In this document: one piece after another, positions 50,126 to 62,293 of the stretch
Layout of the letters: the number at the start of each line of letters is the position of its first letter
Numbering within the stretch: the first letter of the stretch is position 1
Source of the DNA: Rotaria sordida
Lineage: Eukaryota; Rotifera; Eurotatoria; Philodinida; Philodinidae
Direction of reading: 5' to 3'
Assembly: GCA_905250125.1 (NCBI GenBank)
Contig: CAJNOL010000853.1
Span: 1 to 64,000, forward strand
Length of the DNA: 64,000 bases
Notes under the pieces: generated by a model
Told to the model about the DNA's origin: nothing
The model's input: only the letters and a program-made list of their open reading frames with translations
Databases searched by the model: none
Position numbers and translations under genes: made by a program

Positions 50126-51363
50126 CGTGTACCATTCGGTAACACGTTCAATCAACGAAGAAAATTATATCTAATTATTACTTTAAATCATAATCATGGA
50201 GATAATGAACTGAAAGTGCATCTTCAAAAAAAATAATAATAATAATAAATAAATTTCATATATATATATATATGTCTATCGTTGAGAAAAAAAAAAGAGT
50301 TTCTAACTCAACTAAAAAACAAAAATTCATAAAGACATAAAATTAACAAATATAAGTGTCTATGGAAAACCTAGATTTCTGTAATATGAATCTAAACATT
50401 TTTATGACGATGCCATATATATATAAACATACGTACACCTCATTTGTGCCCAATAATCGATGTATTAGATGTTGCAGCTGTTATCATGGTTCTATCGGCA
50501 CGAAGTTGATGAGACTATCATCAACATTATCTTTGCTGCTATGCATTTGGTTAAGGCACTATATTCTGTTTACTATTCCCTCTTGTTCTTTTTTTCTTCT
50601 TTTCTTTTCTTTTCTTTTTTTATTCGCTTCGTCATCATTGCTACAACAATAAATTGGGGCTAATGTGTTGCGTTCCGCTCTATTCTTTTCTCCTTTTTTT
50701 TTTTTTATCTACATATCCATCCATCCATCTATATACTATGCGCTATGCTTTGTTAATAGTAAGTATGTTGAGACAAAATAACGCCGAAAGTTTTTGTCTA
50801 TTCAATTTAGTACTTAGTTATAGTAATGTCGAATGAAGACGAGACCTTATACATAGCGCAAAAAAAAAACATATAATTTAAATGGTAAGCCCGATATGCC
50901 AATCTGACTATTCGATCAATGGAGAATTTCATGTCATGCTAAAACTAACGAATTGTATTTTCTTTCTTTTGATTCTTAATGGATGATAAAAAGAAGTGAA
51001 AGTGCTTCCATAGGGAAATTCTTATTATATTTGTTATTTTCTTCGTTCTCGCCATCTTTATTGTTGTCGTTACTATCAATAAATAAAAGAAATCATGTAA
51101 TGAAGGATATAAAAATACTTGATGATCGATTTATATAACAATACTTTCATCTCGTATGTCTTTCAAGTGACATTTCTTTTGCTTCTATCATCATCACTAT
51201 AAAAATGACTTGACATTTGATTAAGTACTAATCTCACTTACGTCAATGGTTAGTTAGCAATATTGTAATTAAGATCGTCATGTCGAATAGAATATTTTTT
51301 CATTTTTATTATGTTCTATGACTTCTATGTGCTTTTCCTGTTTATTTTTTGTGTTTCTTTCTT

Positions 51364-51411
<48 letters not shown>

Positions 51412-52808
51412 GTTTTTACTGATGACTTACCGATGTATGCAGCAATGAGCAAATTACTAAAAGAGTAATTCTCCACGCCAAACTACTCTGTTCATTTTCT
51501 TTTTTCTCACTATATTCACCCACGTATACGCTCTCTTTCTCTGTCACCCTTTGTCGACATTTCATTATTATTACTGTTGAAGGCAAGCAAAATCATTTTG
51601 TTTCTTGCACAATACTGAAGGAGTGGTAAGCACAAAAAAAAAGAGAAAAATGTAGCGCACTACAGACACTGTTGACACTAGACTGTCGATGCAACCATTA
51701 TCGTTTGGTTCTTTTTTTCTAGATTGTTAATTTTATTTTTAGTTAGATGAAAAAATTATGTAATGAGAAAAGATATATTCATTCATTTGTTGAGAAAAAT
51801 CTTAAGACAAAATATATTTGAAAACTTTTTTTTGGGAAAGAAAGTGAGGATTTATGGTTTGACAGAAGCAAAAACAATGGCCTTAAGACAAAGAAATTAA
51901 TAAATTTTATGCCATCTGTCATGTATCTAAATAATTGTCTTAGTATGACAAAACCACGTTTTATAATGAAATTGAACACGTTCATGGTGTTTTACCGTTA
52001 GGCACAATGAATACAAAAGGGCATTTCATCATAATGATTACAATAAAATTTGTCTTGATGGATGAAACAGATTTTATGTACTTATTTCAATATATAAAAA
52101 TGACATGCAGATTTGACGGTTGATAATTTCTGTTAAGAAATATGAATATTAAATCGATTTCATCAATTTTAAAACAGTCAAAAGTAAATGCTAAATATAT
52201 TTTTTGAAAAAAAAAATTTAATACTAGATTGCTAACTTTGAGCATTTATTAGTCACATTTTTTTTTAACAGTTCAGAAAACTTGGATAAACATCTTAGTT
52301 TTTTTTTTGCGTTACTATGCAACGATAGCATGGTCAAGTATTCTCATACTACTTCAATCAAACGGATATTAAAGTCTGTTAAGTGGAACAATCAACATAG
52401 TACATAATGCTTATCGAAGTGATGCTCATCAAATCTTTGTTTTCCGGCATGTTTTATGATAATATTAAATTGAACAGGCAACAACTCGTCAATGATAAAA
52501 AACAATAAAAAGAATTCTATTCTGAATGACATAAATGATTTATTGTTGTCTAAATTGATTTCGTGACATGTCGATATATCTTTTTGTATTATTCTATTTA
52601 TAATCAAATTGTCTATTTGCCATGTCCTTACAGTCATACCAATGTCTGTGTTCTATTATTATTATTTTTATTTCATAAACAATTTTAATAAATATATATA
52701 TATATATATAAATTTGATAAATATAAAAAAGAAAATAGAAAAAAAAAAAAGACTAAAAATTGACTCTAATATGAGAAAGCAATTATCACATATCTGTATC
52801 ACTAAATA
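50126..52808. other. Spacer between the Ly6-like and mannosidase genes
   Basis: AT-rich DNA without a supportable gene. It includes a CT microsatellite (51366-51405), pyrimidine tracts near 50580-50710 and an AT repeat near 52693-52710. Confidence 0.5.
51366..51405. repeat. CT dinucleotide microsatellite
   Basis: About 20 uninterrupted CT units in the spacer upstream of the Ly6-like gene. Confidence 0.95.
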
Positions 52809-55800
52809 TTAATTAAAACGTATTTTATAAGTAACAATTTCAGCAAATGGAACATTAAGTTTAGATGTAATATTTAATTTTTGTTTTATATGTCGTAATG
52901 ATAAAGATGTTTGTTCGATTGATTCAATTTGATTTACTTGAAAGAAATGTTCAAATATTGGCTAAAGAGAAGAAAAAAAATTGAATATAAAAATACTTTT
53001 TTTTTTTTTTCTAATTAAATTAGAAAATTATCTAACTTTTTCAAAATGAAATGATCTATCATAATATTCATCACAATCATAAGCAAATCTTCGTAAAATT
53101 AATGCAACATTTTTCGATGCACTATATTTCTTATCATCATTATTATTTAATGTACGTAAATTAACTAAATGATAATCACTAGGAAAAAGTAATGGTTTTA
53201 AAAATAAATTAAATTCATTTAAAACTATTTTTGAATTTAATGAATGAAATAAATGTATAGGATAAAGAAGTTCAATAGATAAATGATGAGCTAGAAGTGT
53301 TGGATAACCTGTTAATGATGTACGATCAGCAATCTAAAGAAAAAACAAAAATAAAACAAAAATACAAATTTTAATTGTTTGTTTAAAAATAAAAATTAAT
53401 TCATATACTGTATGACGTGATTCAAATAAAAGTTTAAAAGTACTAATAATTTCACGATTATCTATAATACCTTCACCTAAACCACGACCATCATCACGAG
53501 TAAGACGTCGATCAAGAAAAACATCAACAATACCTTAAAACAAAAAAGCATATAAAGATAAATTTTTATTGATAAAATTAAATGCAATAGCGTGTCAACA
53601 GATAATTAACATTTATTGAGTTTATAGTTTTTATTCCGGTCTATTAAGAATAACGGTAGTAGTGAAAATATGAAAGATTTCTTTATAACATTTATAATGA
53701 TGTTTGTTCATTTTCATTTCACATTGTATTTTCAATAGAAGCAAGAAAAAAATATGTCATAATAAAAATATAATTTAAATTCTTATATAAACTTTTCTAA
53801 ATAAAAGAAAATAAACAAATACTCATTCTTAATTTAATATAATTTCAAATGAGTTTTTGTTTTTGATATTGAATAATTTATAGACTTTTACATCTTTCGC
53901 TATCTTCAATAATCGATTGTTTCATTTTAATAAGCATAATATAATGAAAAAGAAAATATTTACCTGGTTTTAAACATGCTACACCCGATGGTTGACCAGA
54001 AAGAATAGTAAATCTCATAAAATTATCTTCAATATAAGCCATTGTTGGCATTGGATAAACATTACCTTGTAAAGGTAATTTACCATAAGTTGTTCTTCGA
54101 ATCATCTATTAAAAAAAATTATATTTTAATTTTATTTTTCTCCTATCATCTATTCATAAATTAATACCTGAAAACCATTTAAATCTGTAAAAAATTCTGC
54201 TCCATTTTTAATTCCCGTAGAAAATCGTAAAGCTAATTCTGTATCTTTATTCATATTTAAATGAGTTATTGTACTAAGTCCAAGCATATAATCATTTAAA
54301 CCTAATAAGATAATAAAAGATAAACATTTTGTTATTCTCGATTAAATAATAAATAGGATATTTAACAAACCATTTGTATTAGTTAATTTATATTGTAAAC
54401 TATATAGTTCATGATTAATATAAACTCGATTTATTAATGGACCTCGTTGAATACGAATAAAATCATAATTACTCGTAGGAATATTTTGTGCTATCCCATC
54501 AGGTATAAATAAATATGCACCACTATGATGATCGGATTGTTTTAATGTTCCATAACGAATTATATTTGTATGAAAACGTAAATTTTCATCGGATTTTTTA
54601 TGTTGAACATTGAGTAGAACACCATTTTTTGAAAATATAATTGAAAGAAAACGATTATCTATTTGAAATCCTTTTGTATTGATGACAGTCATTTTAAAAG
54701 GTCTAAATAATAAATATTTTATATTTTAAATTTTTCACGTTTCATTTATGGAAATAGGACCAGTAGAAATTTCAAGTTTATGAAGTATATTACAAAAAAC
54801 TAATTAATTAAAAGATATACACAGACTAAGAATAATTTTTCTCAATTATTGTGACATTTTCCATCTGCATTGACCTATAATTATCAATTACGACAGCCGA
54901 CAAACGTCGGAGTCTGTCATCTATGCTTTCGTTATCTATAGCTTTGAGTAAAAGATTAGTTTGATGCAAAATTTCTGTGTATGAGTATTGTAATTTTTCA
55001 TCGATTATTTACAAATCAGACAACTGTGTGAAAAGAAAAACATTTTTTACTAACGTAGATGAAGTTTTAGGTAGTTGTTTTTCATTGATATATTCAATTT
55101 CAGTTAATGGACATGGTTGTTTAAATGTAGTAGCATGAACAGTATATTCTTTTATAGAATATGGTTCAATATCAATTAGAATAAGAAGCTAAATGAAGTA
55201 AATAAAGATTTGAATTATATTTAAAATAAATTATTCTAACTTCGAATTGATTTTGATTCATTATATTTGATCGTCTATTAGACCATTTTGGATCAATTTG
55301 ACATGTTTCAATAGGTTGTTTATTACTAGTTACACGTACATAATATGTATCAAGAAGAATTTTAACAATTTCAATTCGTCTTTGATCTGTTGGATTATAA
55401 ATATAAATCATACGAATTTTTTCTTTATTATTATTATTAAATGATATAAATTGTCTTATTGGTAATGTATCAAATGTTTCAAATTCTTGATTTAATATTA
55501 AAAATTGATTATTAAATGAATAATAATTTTGAAAAAGAAGATAAGCAGCAGATTGTTGCATTACAATTTGTGATAATATTATGACTGTTAGAAGTCTATA
55601 AAACAAAATGAGATAAAAATATAAAATAGAATTTATTTATTTTATTTTTTTTGACATACTTTTGTCCAAAATCATTAACAACATGAGCTCGAGCTGTACC
55701 TGTTATACCATCATGATGTTGAAAAACACCAAGATTTCGTCGTGCAATAATTAACTTTGTGAATAGATCATCTTTTGGGAAATAACTAGCTAGTTTTCCC

Positions 55801-58800
55801 TCGAGAACTTGAGCATGAGCAATAGAAAAGAGAATTTCAGTAGCTCTAAAAATAGTAATAAAAATATTTTAGAGACAATTAATTACTTAACTATTTTCTT
55901 TTTTTTTTATATGAAATTTTATCCAGAAATGTTTATACTAAAACAAATACTTAGTGCTAATAACGTTGTATATATATATATATATAATAAATCTATTTTG
56001 AGTGCAGTTCTAATATTCTTTCAGATAAAATCAAAGTTCAATGAAAAAAAAAAATATTCAAAAATGGATAATGAAGTCAGTTGATACTATATTCCACATT
56101 CAGCCTGTTTTGAATATGGATGCAAAGATAATTCACAAAGAAACTGAAATCTAACACTGTATTATATCAAACAGTTGCAAGATGGCCGGAATGGTTCCGT
56201 ACAGGAAGAGATTATGTCAATGATAAGTACGGATTTGATCGTTCAACTTCCAAGCTGATAGATGAAAATATTGAACGAGTTCGACAGATTATTAACAAGG
56301 ATATATATTCAACTTATAATAATATTATAGTTGACACTTCCTTCTTATGATATACTAGAACGGATTTTTCATGATTGTCTAAAGATAAGAAAAGTTACAT
56401 CACGTTGAGTGACTCGTCCACTTAATGATGAACGAAAGTAAAAACGAGTTAGAATTTGTCGTGAAGATGTGGTGACATTTCCTAACGATTATGCGATATA
56501 ACTACAGGTGATAAAACATGAGTTTATCATAGAGAAGTTTGGCATAAGTGAACTAACACCAGCTGAATCAGTGAAGGTAAATCAGCAACGACTATTGTTC
56601 ATCGAAATAGATTCCAGCTAAAAACTTTGTTGTGTATATATTCTTTAAATTAAATGGTCCTATTCTTATGCAAATAGTAGATATAAAGGCAAAACTATTG
56701 ATCACAACTATTATATTAAAAATTACTTTAAGTGTGTTTTCAGTGAAACTTGACAGCAGAGAAAGTCATTGGATACAGAAGGTATAAAACTACTTCACGA
56801 CAATGTTGAAGGCATACTCGTTTAGATATTATTAATTATTTAACCAAAGATATTAATAAAATGCTACATCCACTATTTTTCACTAGGCATAATAAAATTT
56901 ATATCATAACTGGGACGAATTTGAGTTCTGTGATTAGTACAGGCAGCTCAGACGCATCAACATAATTGAGTACCTCGAAAGCGACTCGATTCGGTTACTT
57001 TTAATAGACTTCAAAAATATTCACTCATTCCCGGATCAAGAAATACGAGCCGATTCTCGTAGTGAGTTTATGAATTCAAGCGCGAGAATAATTGACCTGA
57101 GTTTTGATACAACATTTTCAAAGAATAATCGTCGGTAGTTTCACATGGACTATCAGAACTTTTTATCAGCCATACGTATTTTCTTTCCGAGAGATTTGAG
57201 AATGAAAGATATTAACAAATTTTTGATGAGTTTAATAAATCTTAAGAATTACACAGTAAAAAACAATTCAATTCAGCATCTTTAAGAAAAAAAAAATGAT
57301 TGTTTCTTTCAAACGAAATTTTGAAAATACATTTTCGATTATGTTTTAAACAAGAATAAATGAAAGATTTCTACTAATATCATTCTATATAAAATATCTA
57401 CTTGATTTTTGAAATCATAATTTTATTTTCATACCTAAGATAAGATTCAGCAATTCGATTCATTCTTTTAAAAAAAGCTCTTGATGTATAATAACCACTC
57501 CAATAATGATCATCATGATCAGCATATGTAAAAAAATCTCCGGCATAACTTGGAAATTCTACGAGAGATTTTTCTTGTAGAATTTGTTCAAAATAATCAT
57601 TTAATGTACCATATTGAATCTAATTTGTTTTTAGTTTTGTTATAGAAATTAATATTTTCCTTTAATAAATAAATAAATCTTACATGAGTATTCCAATCTG
57701 CTCGTTGATTAATATATGTAAATAATTTATCATAATTATTAAATTGAAGTTTAGCTTCATATATTGATATAAAACGAAAATCATCACCTAATGGAATAAG
57801 TAAAACATTTGTTCGATATAATTGAGCTTTTTTTCGATATTGATCTAATAATAATTCAGCTCTAAAAAAAACAATAAATTAATAATAAATTCGAATAAAA
57901 AAAACAACTTGATTTACCTTTCATGAGTATTATTTTCATTGATAGATACAGGATTTATACCCCATGGACAACCTGCAAATAATTTAGCTCCTCGTCTAAA
58001 ATCAAATTGACAACATATTTTTGGATCAGGACCACATGAATATGATATATCATAACCATGAAATGGAAGTATATGAGTAAAAATTCGTTTTGAAATATTA
58101 CGATCTATTAGAATTATATTATTAATGTATTTATAAAATAATTAATTTACCCCATGTTTGTTGCCAAAAAAATTCTAATTGTTTCTCTTTTGCTAATGCT
58201 TTTTTTATATGATAATGAACTCTAAAAATAATTATCAAATAATCTTATTTCAATTATTTATTCAAATTTACCGTTGAATAGCCACATAATGAATATCTGA
58301 ACCTTGTAATAGATAAGCCATAGTTGGTGAATAACCAAATGGATCATTAGCCCAACTACTTTGTATTGTAATATTTCCTAAATAATAGAATAAAAATTAG
58401 ATTGAAACGAAATGCAATAAAATAATTTTCTAACCAAATGTATTTTCAATAAATTGATGTCCTTCGATAAGTTGATCAAGCATACCAAAATAATGTGTAT
58501 TTGCTTCATCATTCATTACCTAGGAAAATAAATAAAATAAAATTTATCATTACGATTTGAGTAAATAAGAAGTCAGAATATAGAGACACATATATCGGAT
58601 TAGTTTGGTTGATGAATTGCACTAAAACTAACGAGGAAATATTTTCAGTTTTTTTCGACAACAGAAAACATTACTACAGGATATTTCAAAATTATAATCT
58701 CTCTCCTGTGCTATGTACAAAAAAATTAATATTGTATCTTCAAAAGAAATCTAATTGTTTAATTTGTATGTTCGTTAGATATATGAATCTATGTAGCACG

Positions 58801-61633
58801 TAGACATGTCTATGTGCTACATAGATTCATATATCTAACAAACATATGAATTAAATAATTAGATGCCTTTTGAAGATACAATATTAATTTTTTTGTATAT
58901 AGCGCAGGAAAGGATCTATAATTTTGATATATTCTGTATCTTATAAAACGGTCGATATGCTCTATAATCTGACGAGAGAATCTTTCCAGGTCCTAAATTG
59001 CTTTTTGACCCAGATGATGTTCATCTGATAAGTGTTGGTGAGTAATAGAAAAGTATAGAATGACTTGGTTTTCCCAATCTTTGTTCTCGAGATATCAAAG
59101 TTTTACTGAGTTTTTCGTCTCCCTCAGACCACGTAAAAAATCAACTTTCGAGTTTCAACATAAAACTTGGTACAAATAAAGTTCTTAATAAGATTAGTTG
59201 AATGTACAAGTTTTAGCTTTTCTATTATTTCCTTTTTGAAGATAAACAAAATTTCCTTTTACACATGAGAAATTTTCGAATATCCAAAACCACAAGATAG
59301 GAGATACTAGAAAAGTTACATATTGGCTAATAAACTAATCTGATTGAGAACTTTGTTCATACAAAACCTAAGAGAAATTTTTATAATCATATTCGGAATC
59401 AGCATGGTGGACAACTTATGATTCAATAGATTTTGATGAGAAAAAGATTGATTAGTTGAAAACGTCTTCTCATGAGACTCTCATTTAAAGATTCTACTGG
59501 GATGTTAGATGATATCTCCTATCCTACTCGGGTGAATATTCTTTTACTTTCTTACCCAACCACCAGTAACAATTTCCAATTGTTTATTATCCAGAAGTTT
59601 TTTTAATAATTGACGTTGATCATATGTTGCCTGATCCCACCATAAACTTAAAAAAGACATTTCAGCCCAAATAAATTTATATTTTGAATTTTTATCAAGC
59701 ATTGTTATCATTGTATTAAGAATACGTCGTGCTGAATAGGCAAAATATTGTTCATACGTATTAAGCCAACCTAATGAAATCAACCAAATAGAATATATTT
59801 GATTTTAAAATTTACTATTCATTTTAAAATATAATGTGTCCTACGATTTTTTTTCGAATAACTTGTGTTAGGAATATCATAGAGATCTGCGATTTTTACC
59901 ATTCACGAGAAAAGATTCGAGGTCATCAAAATTTGATTAGTCAGCAACTGACCCATCAGGTGAGTTCTTAGTGAAGATTTTCAAAAACAATATTTTCTTT
60001 CGATCTACCCAAGGCTGACGTTCCTAGCATGGCTTGTTCAAGAGTTAAAAGACTTTTTCTAAGACTTCCCATTTCAGCTAATTGACCTCTCAGCATTCGG
60101 AAAAGTAGCTAGGCAAAGATAATTCACCAGAGATATCTATCGCGGCTGAAAATTTGTCACTGCTGTGTCACTGCCATGGACATCCCTGTAAGCCACCTTT
60201 CTGAGTCGAATGATGATATTTTACATTCGAACTAATCTGACATTGTTGTCTCAATATTTTCGAAATACCGACTTCTTCGTTACATAGAGGCTGATTCTGA
60301 GATTCTAGGAATAATGAGATAATAGAGTCGGATCATTTCGAATGTAAAAACAAATAACGCTATTCGACTCAACATAGTGATTTATCCTTGCCTAGCTGCT
60401 TTTCCGAGTGATCAATGATCAATTGGCTGAAATCGGAGGTCTCAGGAAAAGTCTTATAACTCTTGAACATAACGTGCTAGAAGTGTGAGCCTTGTGTAGA
60501 TCGAAAGAGAATATCGTTTTCGATAAATTTCACTAACAAGGGAACCTCCGAAAGTGTTCAAAGAATTTAGACTTCATCTTTTGGCCATAAATAGACTTCG
60601 ATGAGGTATGAAAAAGCTGAAAAGGATTTGGGCTACAAGGTCTTTCTTTTCAAGTCATTGAATTTTTAAGATATGGTATGAGGAAACGAGAATGGGTGTG
60701 GATGTAGGGTGTAAGCATGAGTGTCGCTACTCTCTTGAACACCCCACATACCCACACCTTATGGCCAAAAGATGAAGCCTAAACTCTTTGAACATCTCAA
60801 GAGGTTCCCTCGTAAGAACTCATTTGATGGGTCAATTACTGACTAATCAAATTTTGATATATTTCAATGACTCTGAATCTCCTCTCTTGAATGGTGAAAA
60901 TCGCAGATCTCTATAATTTTTCTATCAAAAGTTATTTAAAAAACATTGGAACATATTATATTTTGAAATGATTATTAGTTAACCTGGATCACAATGTGAA
61001 TGAGGCATAAGAATTATTTTTAATTTATTATTTGATGTCCATTGTGATGTATTATATTGAATATCAAAACCATGTAGCCAAACACCACCATTTTGATTAT
61101 CAAATGGAAGACTATCATATAATTGTTGAGTCTAGAAAATTGATAAAAATTTTTATAGGAATTTTAAATGAATAATTATCCTACATTAAATGTGGTATTC
61201 ATGGGAGAAGATGTTCGCCAAGTACATTGATTATTATTATTATTATTATAATTAGATTCGAATAAAATTGTTTGAGTATTATTTTCAATTGATTGTGAAA
61301 TTGGTTTTTCTTTAACAATTTCAAGTAATGATTTTGATTGTTGTGTGAATATTAATTCTTCTGCTTGTTTTTGATTTAAATATTTAATTGCTCTATCAAG
61401 ATCTTGCATAGAATCTTCAAGAGAATCGAGATGTTCATTAATCCATTGTTCGTTTATTTTCTATAGAAAATAAAAATCAATTCAAGTTTTAAATATAATA
61501 CTTAAAAAACATTTTTGATTACTTGTCGTTCATCTCTATCTGTGCTAATTGACTCAAGCATTGTATATAATATAATAACTATTGCAAGAAAGAAAACAGG
61601 AAACAACACATGGGTAGACCACCGACGGCTCAT
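52809..61633 (-). CDS. MAN2A: Golgi alpha-mannosidase II (GH38)
   Basis: N-glycan processing enzyme of the medial Golgi that trims two mannoses from the GlcNAcMan5GlcNAc2 intermediate. About 19 exons, ATG at 61631-61633, TAA at 52809-52811, roughly 1,150 residues as in animal MAN2A. Residues 8-24 form a type II membrane anchor ([15 protein letters not shown]) after MSRRWST, followed by a polar, partly coiled-coil stem. The catalytic domain shows PHSHCDPG (zinc ligands H and D; Asn of the usual HSHNDPGW is Cys), [32 protein letters not shown] (nucleophile Asp), [44 protein letters not shown] and [11 protein letters not shown] (zinc ligand His). The C-terminal half has [19 protein letters not shown] and DDGRGLGEG. 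Three introns are swollen by transposon relics. Confidence 0.93.
56080..56960 (+). pseudogene. Decayed mariner-type transposase in a mannosidase intron
   Basis: Antisense to the host gene, inside the intron 55846-57434. Reading across frames gives mariner-like blocks: [19 protein letters not shown] (helix-turn-helix linker, compare the usual EENIERVRELI), [38 protein letters not shown] and LLHDNVEG, which corresponds to the catalytic HDNARPH block. Stops and frameshifts interrupt all of it, so it cannot make a transposase. Terminal repeats were not located. A further open stretch follows at about 56967-57140 that I cannot identify. Confidence 0.7.
58675..58940. mobile_element. Near-perfect 266-bp palindromic foldback
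   Basis: Centre at 58806/58807 (GACATGTC). Left-arm blocks TATGAATCTATGTAGCAC, ATTAATATTGTATCTTCAAA and TATTTCAAAATTATA reappear inverted on the right with few mismatches and almost no loop. It lies in a mannosidase intron (58520-59553). No coding potential. Confidence 0.8.
59060..59380. mobile_element. Diverged foldback, probable family A copy 3
   Basis: Blocks AACTTTCGAGTTTCAACAT, AATAAGATTAGTTGAATGTA and CTAATCTGATTGAGAACTTT resemble in order the arms of the elements at 18621-19191 and 44430-45095. Divergence is high and boundaries are uncertain. It shares a mannosidase intron with the palindrome at 58675-58940. Confidence 0.45.
59818..60971. mobile_element. 1.15-kb nested foldback element in a mannosidase intron
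   Basis: Terminal inverted repeats of about 140 bases (left AAAATATAATGTGTCC...TTTGATTAGTCAGCAACTGA, right its inverted match ending near 60971). Inside are a second arm pair (about 59970-60110 against 60395-60520, sharing GTCTTATAACTCTTGAACA-like and GTAGATCGAAAGA blocks) and an inner hairpin (60545-60595 against 60758-60825, with CATCTTTTGGCCATAA). The element fills the intron between the PHSHCDPG exon and the [10 protein letters not shown] exon almost from edge to edge. No transposase frame is visible. Confidence 0.75.
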
Positions 61634-62293
61634 CTACAATATATAGTGTAAACATCAATAATAAAGTTTTAAAATGTTATGTTCAACTTCTTCTGACGAA
61701 ATTTTACAAGAAAAATCTCAGTTCTGCTTCAATGTGTATTATTGAATTTATTCTAATTCATCAGTAATCCAAGCTCGATCAGTTAAATTTCAATAAGTTC
61801 TAAATGCGTTTCAAAATAAACAAAATATTTTTCTTTTTCTTTTTATCTTTTCAGATCATTTAGTTATCTGATATTGATTTAAACAATATACTTTGAATTA
61901 TTATCTTGTTCGAAACAATAGAATAACATGTTTCACAAGATTTTATTTTTGTTTATATTTTGTAGCAAAGTCATGTTTACAATTGTATACGTAGAATAAG
62001 AAAAAAATAAACTAAAAATCAATGGCATCAATTAAAGATTAGTATTTAGTACAAATTAGTTTTGTCAGTATTAGAAAGAAAAGATGAGAGATTCAAGAAA
62101 AAAAAAACAATAAGCAGAAAAAAACACGTTTGATATAAATTCGTTTGTCTTTGTCCATGTTCATAGAAAAAAGCACATAAAACAAAAGGAAAAATAATAA
62201 TATGTATGTACGGAAAATATGAGTATTTGAATTTTATAAAGATCACTGTTATTTTTTTGATTATTGTCATTATTATTATTATTATTATTATTA
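61634..62293. other. Short spacer between mannosidase and MANSC genes
   Basis: 660 bases, AT-rich; both genes read leftward, so it holds the 3' UTR of the MANSC gene and the mannosidase promoter. An ATT microsatellite at about 62269-62295 abuts the MANSC stop codon. Nothing else is seen. Confidence 0.6.

Noticed and set aside
50356-50836. Hydrophobic open frames upstream of the CT repeat
   Set aside because: Composition reflects poly-T and TTC tracts; no start context, splice pattern or family similarity.
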